NCBI GenBank assembly: GCA_921293015.1
Contig: OV121081.1
Coordinates: 22,447,158 to 22,511,157 of the forward strand
DNA from: Phorcus lineatus
Lineage: Eukaryota > Mollusca > Gastropoda > Trochida > Trochidae
Direction of reading: 5' to 3'
DNA: 64,000 nucleotides
The position numbers and the translations under genes were made by a program. Under the pieces are notes generated by a model. It ran no database searches. It saw only the letters and a program-made list of their open reading frames with translations, and had not been told where the DNA came from. Below are positions 23,871 through 36,173 of the stretch, one piece after another; the stretch's first letter is position 1, and each line of letters opens with the position of its first letter.

Positions 23871-25149
23871 AGGGTCAGGGTTAGATGTTCACTGCATTTC
23901 ACTCTTTGTCGTTGATAAGCATCATCGGTTTCCTATGAATGTATCTGCCAAACAGCAATTGCAAAGTTAAACATAATAAATATGAATTGTATACATCCTG
24001 TGGAATAGAACCTTCCTTGTAGTTCAAACCAACTTATGCTAGTGCAAGTAATATCAATAGGTACAGCAGGCTACGCAAGAGAAAATATAATGAATCTACG
24101 CTCCTCTGCAGTATTCAGTAATTTTCGAAATATTATAAAACATGAAGACAGTTAAGGTTAGATTTTAAAAATGTACTTCAGAACAATACATGGGCGATAT
24201 AAATTTTCCTGCAAAGGATAGCAATTAAGTAGAAGTTGCAGATTTTTTAAATTAAAGTATTTGTGATTCAATTGACCAAACCCCGAAAAAAAACACATTT
24301 AGAAATGTTATTTAACGTCAAACAACTTATTCCAATATGCTGTTCATTGTTAATTTTCTAACCATGATTGAACAAAGGTTCAGAAGTGTATGGTTTCATT
24401 GGAAAATGTCATTCAAATGGTTATGTTTTAATTACACTTACTAATTGGACTATGTATGTACGTATTTCAACGCAAATGACAGAAGGACGTGTGGCATTCC
24501 TTCTTACAATGTAAATCTTGATGGCCATATTGACAGACAATGTGGCGGAAAATTTTCACACTCTAGAGCTTCATTCATTTCTGTACTGCCAAAGCGTGAT
24601 TGATAGAAATGGGTCTGAGAGAGTAATTGCTAATAAGTGACATCATGTATCTGGCCGCACTTATTAGGCTATAGTTTACAAATCTAGGCCGCATCACTGC
24701 TGCTTTTTATTATTCATTTACATCAAATGCAAATTACAATTCATTTGCTCTTGATATCAGTCATCTTTAAAATGTATATGTTATAATTAATGAGCATCAG
24801 TATTAAATAATGCTGTTTGGTACCAATGCTGTTGCATTCTTTGAAAACAACCGTAGATATAAAATGGTTTTGTCATGAAACAAAAAATACATTTGCTCTG
24901 CTATCCTTTTATACTCACTTATTACAGAACCGTGCAGAAGTCAAATTGGAAACAACAATGCTTTATTAGAATTACAATGACTAACTCGGAAATAATCTAC
25001 ACACTTACAGGGTTTGTATAGTGATTGGCCACTTGTTAGTTGAAAGACATGAATGTTCTTTTATGTCAGCATACCATCAACTTTGCACGTGAAGCCTTTC
25101 GAAATTTCAGCACATAATACGACCTTTTTTTTGATAGGAACACTGCATC

Positions 25150-25547
25150 TCCCACGTTATGAGAAATCAAAGGGTATGAATCCGAGTTTGAAGTACTCTT
25201 GTCCATTCAATCCGCAAAGCATGCTGTATTTATTGAGGTGTCTGATGTTGTGGATGAAGCTGTCATAGCCATCTACTAAGAACGCCCCATTGAGGTTCGA
25301 TAGGGTTTAAATCATTTGGATGGCCTGGGAATTACTGTAATGTTCCGTTTCTTCAAGAAATACGATTGTAATGTGTGATGGGGGGTCTAGCATTCTCCTG
25401 TGAAAAATGTCTCATTGAGTTGTAAACAGAAAGGAATCGAGGTTGGAATAGTTCATTTATAGGCCTAAAAATCCTCTGAACATCCTCTAGGTCAAGGTTT
25501 GGTGGTACGAATTGTATGTCCATATAATCAAACTTTCTCCTCCTCAT
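25150..25547 (-). pseudogene. fossil Tc1/mariner-type transposase fragment (unit A)
   Basis: The minus strand carries recognisable pieces of a Tc1 DDE catalytic domain in more than one frame. HFSQENARPP corresponds to the family's QQDNARPH, then FPGHPNDLNPIEPQWGVL to the PDLNPIEHLW box. After a stop, QTPQ.IQHALRIEWTRVLQT corresponds to the C-terminal helix. The order and spacing fit the family. Stops and frame changes show that it is long dead, and no terminal repeats are recognisable. A homologous fragment sits at the corresponding place in unit C (49840-50230), so this insertion predates the unit duplication. Confidence 0.65.
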
Positions 25548-27089
25548 TTTTTAGATGAAGATAAAAACACTGCACATAATTTTTATGCTTTGATATAGCA
25601 AGTTGTCTTTATGGCAAAAAGAAGAAAAACCTAAAATGATGACAGTCTTATAAGTCTGGAGATGGTTTGCCACCTGCAAAGAAACTAGCCTTGGAAGAAA
25701 TGGACTTGTGATTAATCAAATGAGATGTAAGACTATCATCTTGACATAATTGAACTTGTTGAAGATGTGAGTTAAGTGACAAGGTTTTAGAGAATCCTCA
25801 GACAATAACTGTAGGTCATTTATGCTGGATGACTCTTACAACTCTCCAATCCCAAGTTGTACAAAACACAATTGGAAGTTTCCTTAGCTTTCATCATAGA
25901 ATTCTATTTGTCCTGAGCAAATGTATTCAAAAGTCAATGTTAAGGTTCTACGATCATAGACTTATGTAGAGATTAGGTTATCTCACTTTAGTCGGTTAAC
26001 TAGCAAAAACTCCATTCCAAATTCCCTTGTGCTGATAATGTCCTTGTAAATGTGAGTTTTCTTAATCTCGTTTGACATAAAAGTGACTTTACTTCTGACC
26101 ATCAATAAGTGTACATTACAATTTCTTTACCTTCATTTACCAAATACCTTGTAAGAGGTAGATTTTGTTAAGTATGGCAATTCGGTATAGATCTTACATT
26201 CAGCACACCTTAAATGGGTTTCAAATAAAATCAATAACATTAAAAAAAAACTTATGCGTAGTTTCTGGTAGAATAACTCAAATGTTTAATACTTTCATAA
26301 AAAAAACCATGTTCAAATGTTAGTTATATAATAATTGTTAAAGGAAATAAGTTATTTTGAAAAATGCATTTTCATTGATAGTGCAAATCTGATGACGTAT
26401 GCTTTGAAGTGAATGGAAATGTAAAACCTCGAAAGCAATAAACATGAGATGGCGAAAGTTTGGGGAACATTGTAATTTAACAGGGTTGTATTCAGTTCAA
26501 AAGCTTGAATCAGTAGTATTTTAGTTTTACAGCAGTTTTGTCCATTAACATGTTGTTTCATCAAAGGATCATTTTATTTGTTACTACCTCTTACAAAACA
26601 TTGACATGTTTAGAAATATAAATTCTAAAGTTATAAAATGTTTTCATTTTGATTTCATCGAAGACCAAATCATTTTGTTAATGAACAAGAGCATGGGATC
26701 CACCTAGATGTATGGCATCGATGCCAATAATCCTACTCCATCAATCGAGGAAACACAATTTTGCTACTCTATATCTTTTCCGTAGTTATGAAAACACTCA
26801 CCCTATTTGTGTTTTTATAATCCAATTATTTGTTATTGCTGTCTGAAGAAAAAAAGAACTTTGTTTGTGCTTATCCTTCAATGAAGTTAGAATAAAAGTT
26901 GTTGTTTCAGTATCGATGGATAGGTATGATGTTAACTATTGCTAATAATCTTTAGCGAGTTATGGCTGTGTATATTTGCAATAATGTCTGACACGTCTCT
27001 CTCTCATGTTCAAACGAATTACGCGCAGTTTTCTAATAGCTTTCTTTCAATTTTTTTATTTGTAATCGTGGAAAGTATTTGTATCTAAA

Positions 27090-27240
27090 CTAATTTTTGT
27101 GTGTGTTGTGGCACTCCTCAATTCCGTTGCATATCTTGATTTATGACCATTATGTAAATGATTATAGGCACTTTAAATGTGCATATTGTAAACAATGTAT
27201 TATGGGCCTGATGTGCCCTTACCGAAATAAACGTCTCTTC
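27090..27240 (+). repeat. LINE-like 3' end shared by units A and B
   Basis: GCACTCCT..., TTATGTAAAT... and TATGGGCCTGATGTGCCC, then GAAATAAAC. The last part resembles the GGGCCTGAGGCC...AATAAA ending of the LINE at 5.2 kb. The paralogous stretch is 40190-40350. It is probably an old LINE tail captured before the units duplicated. No coding part remains. Confidence 0.4.
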
Positions 27241-29799
27241 CCCTTATTGGAATTGAAAAAGTACTGTTCCTTTTCATCTTCTATGTATTGGGAGAGGTCA
27301 TTAGCAGTAGCGTTCTACTGTATATGACATAATATTATATTACATTCAACAACATATCAGAAGGGTACAATAATTTCTTTTCTAGATATACATTCGATAA
27401 TTCGAGATGTCGAAATATGATTATTATATTTTACAGAACTAAGAACTGTGAACTAAGAAGCGAGAATAAAATACTAAACTCAACTTCAACAGACAATGGT
27501 ATATAAGGGGACATAACAAGATCTCATAACATTGGGGAGTTGGGAACCTGCAACAAACACTAAGTAACGTCTCGTTGTTTTGATCAAAGACCGTATAAAA
27601 GACCCGTCATTATGAATTACATTCTACTTACAAAAAATACGAGATGACCATATCAATTACTGCATGAAAAGAACATTTATTCTAAACAAATATAGCAAGT
27701 TGATTTCAAACGATCTGTAGATATTGCTATTAAGTTTCATTACATAATATCATATTGTATTCACCATTATGACAAAACACTAGTTTATTATATCAAATGA
27801 TAGCATGTATTGAGCAAATAGACACTCTTAAATATTTATAAATCTGCGTTTTCATTTGGCACAAATTGTACAAATACCGATTATTAGTTGCAAATTTAGT
27901 CAGAGCTTCATTTTTTGAGGCCAAGAAATTCTAAGAAAATATAAGACAACGTTATAGAATTCTTATTTACATGTTTTCACATGATTTCACGTATTTCGGG
28001 TTTAAATCATAAAAAAGATCACCAGTCAGTTCACCAAAGATGCTGCTGAGTCTGTTAGTGTACAAAGGGTGATAAGGCAATAACTATTTTGACTTCTACC
28101 AGACGACACCACCAAATCAAGAGGTCATTAGGAATCCTCTCAGATACCAGGCAGTAGGAAACCGATTCAGAAACAAGGCGGATATAATCAGGATAAAACA
28201 GAACATTAAAGTTGACCAGGTTTCCTGGCTGTCTTGATACCTTTCTTCTTTTCTTCATGTCTTATTTCTTTGTGTGTCGTATACACGTACTCAGTTCGCG
28301 TTATCATTTTGGCGCTCTTAAATGCATATGTTAGGACACATCAATTATACTTCAGTTGATTCCATGCTTTAAAATGATATTTTTAAAAAAAAATTCTCAT
28401 TTTGGTTATTTTGTGATAAAAGGTTTTTAAATGACATGTAATTAACTCTGTGAATTTGTCATCTTGAATTTTGGGCAGATCAAAGCCAAACAAACTTTTG
28501 TTCTTTTCATATTGAATAATAAAAGGTGACGATGATGTTCGTCTCAATAATCTCTGTCTAATCTGATATTGTGTCAGAGTGATGTCACCGAAACCGTTTT
28601 ACTGTGACCATTCCCGTTCCTGTCATTGTCATTGTTATTGTGGGACAAACAGATCATAGCAGTGCCCCCTGTAAAATGCAAATGTTGTCAGGATGTTTTC
28701 CACCGGAAAATGTTGTGATGCCATACATGCATATTATTCGCTAGTATCCGTTAAAGTAGTAATTCATCTGGTTACATTTCTGTTTCTTCCCAAGATTCTG
28801 TAATTACCATACAACATGTATTCAAAAGAAGTATTGAAATGAATTGGAAATGGTGATATCAATGTAGGTACTAGTCACTACTTAACCTTTCACTAAATTA
28901 ATAACAAAACAGGTTATTTTGTGTGAAAGACAATGATAAAATTCAAACCTTTTAATTTGAAATTCACTAATCGAGACACATTCAAGACAGAATTTCTACT
29001 TTGACCCAAAAGGAAATATGTTTATGTTTACTCTTTATCATAACAAAAATATTCATTTACAATTGTCATCCAATGTCAATCAATTTATATACGTAAAACT
29101 CTCCGTGTATATTTTAAATGTTACAGAACAGAACCTTAGATTTTGCAAAGTCAGGATCATGACAACTTGAACATCTGGTCTTCATTCATCAGAATAATCC
29201 ATTGTAAGGTTATTCTTCAGAACTGATGTACAAATACGTCTATCTTCATGGAACATTTGTACAGTACATGAGCCTTTGCTTTGCTTTGACATTTCCTGTA
29301 AAACCCATAGTCTATTTTGGATCAAAATATATTTCTTTCCCATTGATCCTTTAATGGCCTAGAAAACATTGCCTCCCTATGTACACTGTAAAGGAAACAA
29401 CTTTGCTGTTTGCCTTTTGATGGTTTCATGAGGAAACTGTCAGAATGAATCATTTGAAGAAGGATTCAAACAAAACAGTCCCCAATACGTATGATGATAT
29501 CGAATGAGAAAAGTTTTACAGTGTTTAAATGTTAAAGGTCATCGCGCAGATTAGACTTATCATGCTGTCTCGAGTAAGATATGAAATATTTCCCTCTTAA
29601 ATAGTTCCACATTTTTATAAACTAGCTTATCAGTTCAACATTGTCAGGTAAAGAAGTCTTTAAAAAGTAAACCCCATACTTCTTTGCGACTACACTGCAA
29701 AACTGTCCACCACTTGACCCAATACCTAATCGTGGTGTGGTGGTTTGAGTGCTTCAGACACCAAAGGAGTATGTCAGGCGAAGCTTACATGCTTCAAGA

Positions 29800-29975
29800 A
29801 GGGGCAGCCAAGCTGACTCTCTATCTCTCGCTTTGGCTAACATTCCGTCTTTCCCTCATCCTTTCGATTCCTTTTCTCCCTGATACGTTTTTTTAAAATA
29901 ATGTTCATTCTAGGGTTTAATAACTGAAAGTTGTTGAAAATACTTTTAACCCAAGCTCACTCACTCACTCAGAAA
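29800..29975 (+). repeat. SINE-like tail (CTCACTCACTCA end)
   Basis: CATCCTTTCGATTCCTTTTCTCC, then GTTGTTGAAAATACTTTTAACCC, ending in CTCACTCACTCACTCAG. The same ending style occurs at 31430-31525 (CATCCTTTCGACTCC ... TTGAAAACACCAACTCACTCAC) and more loosely at 18060-18175. It is probably a second SINE family or old copies sharing the LINE-recognised 3' tail. Boundaries are uncertain. Confidence 0.4.
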
Positions 29976-31429
29976 AGCCATAGTATCACTTTAAATCGAG
30001 ACGATAGCTTACTACAGTCGTTGTCATAAGAATGATTTTAAAACCTGCTTTGTGGCAATTTGAAAACTCAAAGCATATGCATAAATGAAAATTTAAAAAC
30101 TCAAATGGTAATTTTCACTTGTAAAGAAAGCATAATTCATTTTCAGTCTCTTAAGACAACACTTAATTTATTTTCAAAAGGTTTAATCGATAATCGTTTA
30201 TCAATTAGGAATTTTCTCCTCACATGGGTAGCTCCGTCATAAATTCCTATACAACCTCTGTCTTAATTCGATCCAGAAATGTAGAACGCTGTAGAGCAGT
30301 CATTTACGAGATTCATTCATTTAACAAAAATTTCGATTTTTTTTACATTCTATATGTATGTTGATAAAGAAATTTAATATGGTATATAAATATGAGGAAT
30401 TTTAATAATTGTTCAAGAGAAACAAATAACTTTAAGTATATGATCATATGAAAATGCATAGATATAATTAGCATTTTTCTTAAGGAATGGGCAGTTTTCA
30501 GCAATGGAACTGAAATAAGGTACAACATTGACGTTGAGTTAAGGCTGACTTGTTGATCTCTTTGCATTTCCTAAACAAGTGTAATTTGTACTTCGCATAT
30601 TGATATATTACACACCCTAAAATACATTTTATCTTAGTAAACAATATATCCATCATGTTTTGAAGCTGTTTACTATTTGCGTCTTCAGTTACATTGCAAA
30701 ACTTCTCGATCAATGTTGATTTAACTATTTTTTATATTGTGTGTTACGCATTGATCACGATCAGATTGAAATTGATATTAATGGTTGTGTTCTTATGACA
30801 TTATTTCTCATACAATATGATGATAGTTAAGGCCATATTATGGAACGGATATCCAATTGTAATTAATAGTGTTCGTGTTTTTTCACGAATTATAAATATA
30901 TTTCGATAGAATATTCAAACAAAATGTTTTCCTCATTTCAGGTAGGTTGTCCTACTGTAAACGTGAACATTTTTTAAAGTCCAACAGGTCAGTAAAACTA
31001 CATTTTTATCCACAGAGATTGACATGTTATATACGATGGGGATTATCGTTGAAGTAACAGTTGTGATAATGAGAAATCGCCATGGTTAATATATTCGTGT
31101 TTCGACAAAAATCCTAAAATATTAATGTCATCACAATCTTGACAACCAAATCAGAATTTATTCTAAAACGTCGCCAATACAGAATAAAGAAGTTGCTCAT
31201 TCTTGCAATTTCCCAATTGTTTACTGTAGTTCTTTCTCTTTATGGAATGTGCATGCATGTGTTATAAACTACAGTAGATTAAATTATTTCGTATAGTAAA
31301 TTAGCATGTGTCGTTGCGACGTTTGTGAAAATGATATATTGAAATTTGAATTCTTTACTGGATCATTTTACATATACAAGCACATTTAATTCTCTGTAAA
31401 CGAAAACATATCATCTAAGATGACAGACA

Positions 31430-31530
31430 TAGTCTTCATCCTTTCGACTCCTTTCCTTTGGATGGTTTTCATCAACGTGTTGAATAACTAAAATATTTTT
31501 GAAAACACCAACTCACTCACGCAATAGCCC
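31430..31530 (+). repeat. SINE-like tail, second copy
   Basis: It contains CATCCTTTCGACTCCTTTCC, GTTGAATAACTAAAATATTT and AACACCAACTCACTCAC. The final AACACCAACTCACTC is partly kept in unit C near 52265-52290, so this insertion appears older than the duplication. Confidence 0.4.
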
Positions 31531-31598
31531 TCAATTTGTACTGTAATTATAGTCTCTCTCCTACGACAATCTTGCTCTTGTTGCGTTGACGCTCTCAC

Positions 31599-31688
31599 CC
31601 CGACAAAAGATTCCATTCCTCGCTTGGTGACGCGACGTAATGCGTTCTCGAAGAGAACCAAAATACATATCAGTTGCAATACTGACAT
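31599..31688 (-). CDS. candidate first coding exon, signal-peptide-like (unit A)
   Basis: On the minus strand, ATG (31688-31686) opens exactly 30 codons that end GTCGGG|GTGAGA, a good splice donor. The peptide begins MSVLQLICILVLFENALRRV. A hydrophobic core of about ten residues is followed by a small/polar region and a TKR dibasic site, the look of a secretory leader. The unit C copy (52377-52465) keeps the ATG, most codons and the donor but has lost one base. The two copies are visibly more alike here than in flanking DNA, and the block keeps several CpGs. The frame also extends upstream of this ATG (to 31874), so the start is a choice. Downstream exons were not found. It may be a first exon or part of an unrecognised repeat. 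Confidence 0.35.
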
Positions 31689-34100
31689 TTCTCTGATGTA
31701 AAGGTTATTCGGGAACATTCTACTTTCTACGATCATCAAAAGAGTTGTTCTTTGTACTTTTCGTCTTATCAATGTTTTGTACTTTAAAAACATGAGGATG
31801 CCATTCATGTGACCTGAAATGCAACACTTTATAGATGTAATAAATTTATATTCCTCATAAGACATTAATGTCATTTCAGGACAATTTTAAATTGGTACAT
31901 GTATATTGGGGCTTGCACTATGATAATTAAATCGTATGGAAACAATAAACAGCTGCAAAATCTAAATATATGGGATAACGTACGATTTCCATAAACAAAC
32001 ATTAATGTTCAATTCTGTTAACCAATCTGCCAAATTATGACTATTTACTGACTAATTAAGTGATCTCATGGTTTTACGAATGTGGCATTTGCTGATTATT
32101 ACGTGTATTTGAATCATTCAAAATACAATTGTTAATTTGACAGCTTGGGGAATTACACTTTTTTACTTTTCACTCAGTAAGATTATATGTAATTTCCATT
32201 TACTATTTCAAAGGGAAATATTTTGGACTTCTATGTATTGACAACAAGTAGTAAAGAGTGACAGTGTATATAAACTTGCTTTGCCCGTTCTAAAATAGCA
32301 GCACGATAGTGGCTATTTGCCAAGGCGTTCTTTGAAATTAAAGCATTTTGAATTATGAGACATTTTGCATACTTTGTTATTGTATTTTGAATCATATTTT
32401 TCGAGCTCATGACAATGCACTTATCATGATCAATGAATGTATTTATAGAAATACCTCCGTCCGAAGACATCTTTTCAAAGACTCGTATTTTTCTAGGCCT
32501 CAATCAAAATGAGTAAAGTACTGGCGTAGACATAGGATTTAGGTTATCACTACTCTCTTATATCAATGTCTTTAGATCAATGATTGGTATCAAGTTATTA
32601 TCTTCGTTAATTCCAAACATTATCTGCACATTATAATGTGTATTCGTCAATTGTTTATCTTCGGAGTTTTTTTCTCATTTACTTCTACAAAAAACAGGAT
32701 GCATTCTCAGCCCTAAAAACTTATATTAATAGATCATGTAATGTTTCTAATACGATCATTTATTAAACAAACCATTGTTATAAGAAATATATCAGAACAA
32801 CTGAGAGAATTGCTAAAGTTGCTTTAAATTCATTAATATGACAGAGTTTTTGGATTTCTTGAACGAGGTCAAACGGCAGGTATTTTGCACAAAAGTGTAT
32901 GCTTCAGTTTGTTATTTGTTTCATAAAACTCTCAATACCATCACAGAAGGTATTTTATGACACAATTCTAGTTATTTACCAAGCAGTGACATAAAGTATG
33001 TTGTTTGTCAACATTACGAATGCTATTGAAAATTACCATTTAAACGGATCAGTTGAAAACCAAATGGTGCAAGATTGTAAAGTTATCAAATTTGTAAGTG
33101 AAAAAAAACCCCAAAGTTATTTCTCAACTAATTGTAGGTGACAAAATTATCACTGGTGTTTGGTAAACCACATATCTAGACTTCATGCAACCAGGGCGTG
33201 TGATATTGGCTTATTAATTGGTATGTCGAAAACCGCTGCATGGTATGTAATAGAAACAACAGCATTTATTGTAAATATTTTATGTTTTCAAGTTCATAGT
33301 TATTTCCCTTTTGACAATTTGACAAGGTTGACAATTATAAATCCCTTATATATTGTAGTTCTTTTTACTATTCTGAAACCTTCTCAGACATAATTCCTAG
33401 AGAAATCAATTTCATTACTGTTATCTGCTATCTTTATCTAATAGAATGGAGATTTTTTGACAAATACTCTCCGACACATTTTAGCAGTTACATGAATCAA
33501 GGATCTTTACATGTAAATAAAACTTGTCACGTTTTCTAGATGTCAGTGTTAATGAAACAGAGAAACTAGAGACGATTGGTTTAATAACAAGATGACATGC
33601 ACTTCTGAGGGTTCAGTGGATCGATTTATTTAATACAAAGAGCAAACAAATACATGCCTCTAGCAAAGATGGATACATAGAGACATACATAGAGATACTC
33701 ATAATCTTTCCCCGAAAAATTGCCAGAACGCAGTGATGAATATATCAATTAAAAAATAATGAGTCTTACTTATCATTATTATTTCATAGAGCGTTAATGG
33801 ACCCTACCACACTTTCACAAAGGCTTGCAAAATTGAAGAAAGTTTACATCATTTTGGTGATAAAGAACGTAAGCGTTAAATTCTTGATAATTGAAAGCCT
33901 CATCTGAATGTCTGTTGGTAATCAATCTCAATACAAGTGACGTAAAAGGTCTTGCAAACACTTCTTATACCTGATTGTTTTTCGCTTTTCTGCCAATCTG
34001 AATGTAGTCTGATTAAAATCGACCGTGTTCCGAGGAATAAAAGTTTCAAAATATTGACTCTACCGAGATTCGAACTCTATATGTCTAGGCTATCCTCTCC

Positions 34101-34360
34101 ACAAAGGTCTGACCGCAGCCTACTGTAGCGCACGTTCTTACGTAAACACAGCTAACCAATCACAATGCGTGCGGCAAAAGCATTCGGTATCAGTAGCTAG
34201 GGGCAAGTAACTCTAATTTACCATTCGTTAACATTGACCGCCGCTATCCTTATTTTAAACGCGATGATGTGATTGGTTCGCTAATGACTAAGTTTTGTCT
34301 GCGCTAAACTGGTGTCAGTATGTGCGCTACAGTAGGCTGCGGTCAGATCTTTGGTGAAGA
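34101..34360. mobile_element. foldback/MITE-like element with ~30-40 bp inverted repeats
   Basis: The left arm TCTGACCGCAGCCTACTGTA (from 34108, continuing GCGCAC) and right arm TGCGCTACAGTAGGCTGCGG (from 34322, continuing TCAGATCTTTGG) are reverse complements over about 25 identical bases, extending imperfectly to about 40. Near the inner ends, AACCAATCACA and TGTGATTGGTT form a second inverted pair. The interior is about 190 bp with no ORF. No target duplication could be fixed because the inverted homology runs past the obvious ends. A tRNA B-box-like word (GAGTTCGAATCTC on the minus strand, near 34065) lies just outside. Confidence 0.65.
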
Positions 34361-36086
34361 ATAATACTGTTACATGCCATAATTTAATATTACACTGTCA
34401 ACTTACGAAATACTACATGAAACGTATATATATGTACCCAATGACATGGTTACAAGGTATTTTGATGCAAAAATCTTGTGAATTTCACCATATTTATCGT
34501 GAGGTAGTAAACAAGTTATCATATCGTGACAATTAAGTGTACATGTTACGATGCGGACAGTCGTTTTATACCCGTTCATCATTCCCTGCTGTCACTGACA
34601 CTGACATAAACAGATACGATGTTAGGTGTACGATACCTTCTCAACAACCTTTTCTAGGTTTTACTAAGTTTCATGTTAGATGTCTGAATGGCATTAATCC
34701 ATGTTTCTCTTTTGGTTTAACAGTATGCTTTGCTTCTAGAGGAGAAACTAGACACCAACAAGTGAGTTGAACTGTTTGAAACACGAAGTGTTCGAATTTT
34801 TTGCAAAGGTTAATTTTTCTTACTTGATGTTTCAGAATCTATTTATTATTTGCTGCTGTAATCGAGTTGCCCGAAGATATTTAGTTTCAAATTGATTATT
34901 TGCATGTCGATTTCATTATATGGTGGAAGTGTAAGGGACAACAACTAGTACCGTTGGTGCTTTCAAAAACAATATATTGTCTCATTTCAACATTCCGGAT
35001 TATACAGGCACAGATCACGGCTTTTAGCACGTTTACGTCACGTTTAACCATATTTAGAGTGTCAGTTTCTGTAATTTATATCCTTCCAGTTTTGATAAGA
35101 CATCCTTTCCCTTATGTTATGGAAAAAAACTGGTAGTGTCTGTGTGTGTTTAAGATGTAGAGTAAATTCACCCATACATCAAAAGATTGATTTACTGAGC
35201 GTTTTCCAAATTGTTATTAAGTCATCTTTTTCTTCATTACATTGTTTTTGGAATAGTAACATAATTAAAAAACAGTAACATAATTCAGGACATCAGGACG
35301 TTGGAGAACATTGATTCTTGTCAAAAGTCACATTTTGAAAGACATGCCTATTATGACCCCGAGAACAACCAATTTGATTTCTCGAAACAAAATTTAGGGG
35401 CAAACGTGTATTCAAATATGTGTATTGCAATGGTCTAAGGCTCAAAATTGCTTGCAAACTGTATTTGCATCCTTAGTAACTTTGACAGTTGAAACTATAT
35501 AATTGCAATCGAGGGGAACGTTTTAGAAGCGACTGTGCAAAAGATATGAAACATTTACAATTAATTCTCCTGATGGACACTAGACTAATGTTGCCAAAAT
35601 TAAAAACTGTCAATTATGATGATATGAAAAGAACTGGTGGGTGTCATAACTACTAAGATGTCATTATGTCCTCACAATTATTGCTAGAAATAACTTTTTA
35701 TAACAATAACAGTAGATCAGTAAAGTATTAACGTAAAACATAATATAATGATTGAATTGTTCAGTGTTTTAAATTTTCATTCCATCGATTCATCATGTAA
35801 AATGTATAAATCTATTAATTGAATCAGGTGTTTGTTGATAAAGAAACGTCATGGCTTTCAATATTTCCATTGTCAAAATTTCTCCGCTGCACACATTTTT
35901 AAAAAAACATTACATGGTTGGCTAGCACTCAGGACATGTGCTTAGTCATAAATGTTCGAAACTTTATAGTTCATAGCGAAAATGCTATTATTATATGTTA
36001 ATTTCTCCACTTACAGTCTAAGAGTTTCAAGTGATTTCTAAGTACAAGCACTGAAGGATGGCTAATTCGAAATAACTAGCTCTCAT

Positions 36087-36173
36087 TAATGTCGACTGCA
36101 CATAGGCATTGGTCCGCCAACTGTGTCCTAACTTGATAGTTAGTAGGGGATGTTCAGGCATGCTGAAATCCAT
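36087..36173 (-). pseudogene. exon-like block, unit A copy (broken)
   Basis: It matches the minus-strand block that is open in unit C (55221-55375). The ATG context is kept (GAAATGGATTTCAGCATG, giving MDFSMPEHPLL), but about 45 bp after the sixth codon are deleted. The downstream frame is also shifted, and the donor GT has become AT (TTAATGAGAG). A 65-codon open frame runs across the block by chance of the shift. Confidence 0.4.

Noticed and set aside
31488..31874. the whole 128-codon minus-strand frame as one gene
   Set aside because: The unit C copy is broken in several places outside the ATG-to-donor part; only the 30-codon block shows exon-like borders.
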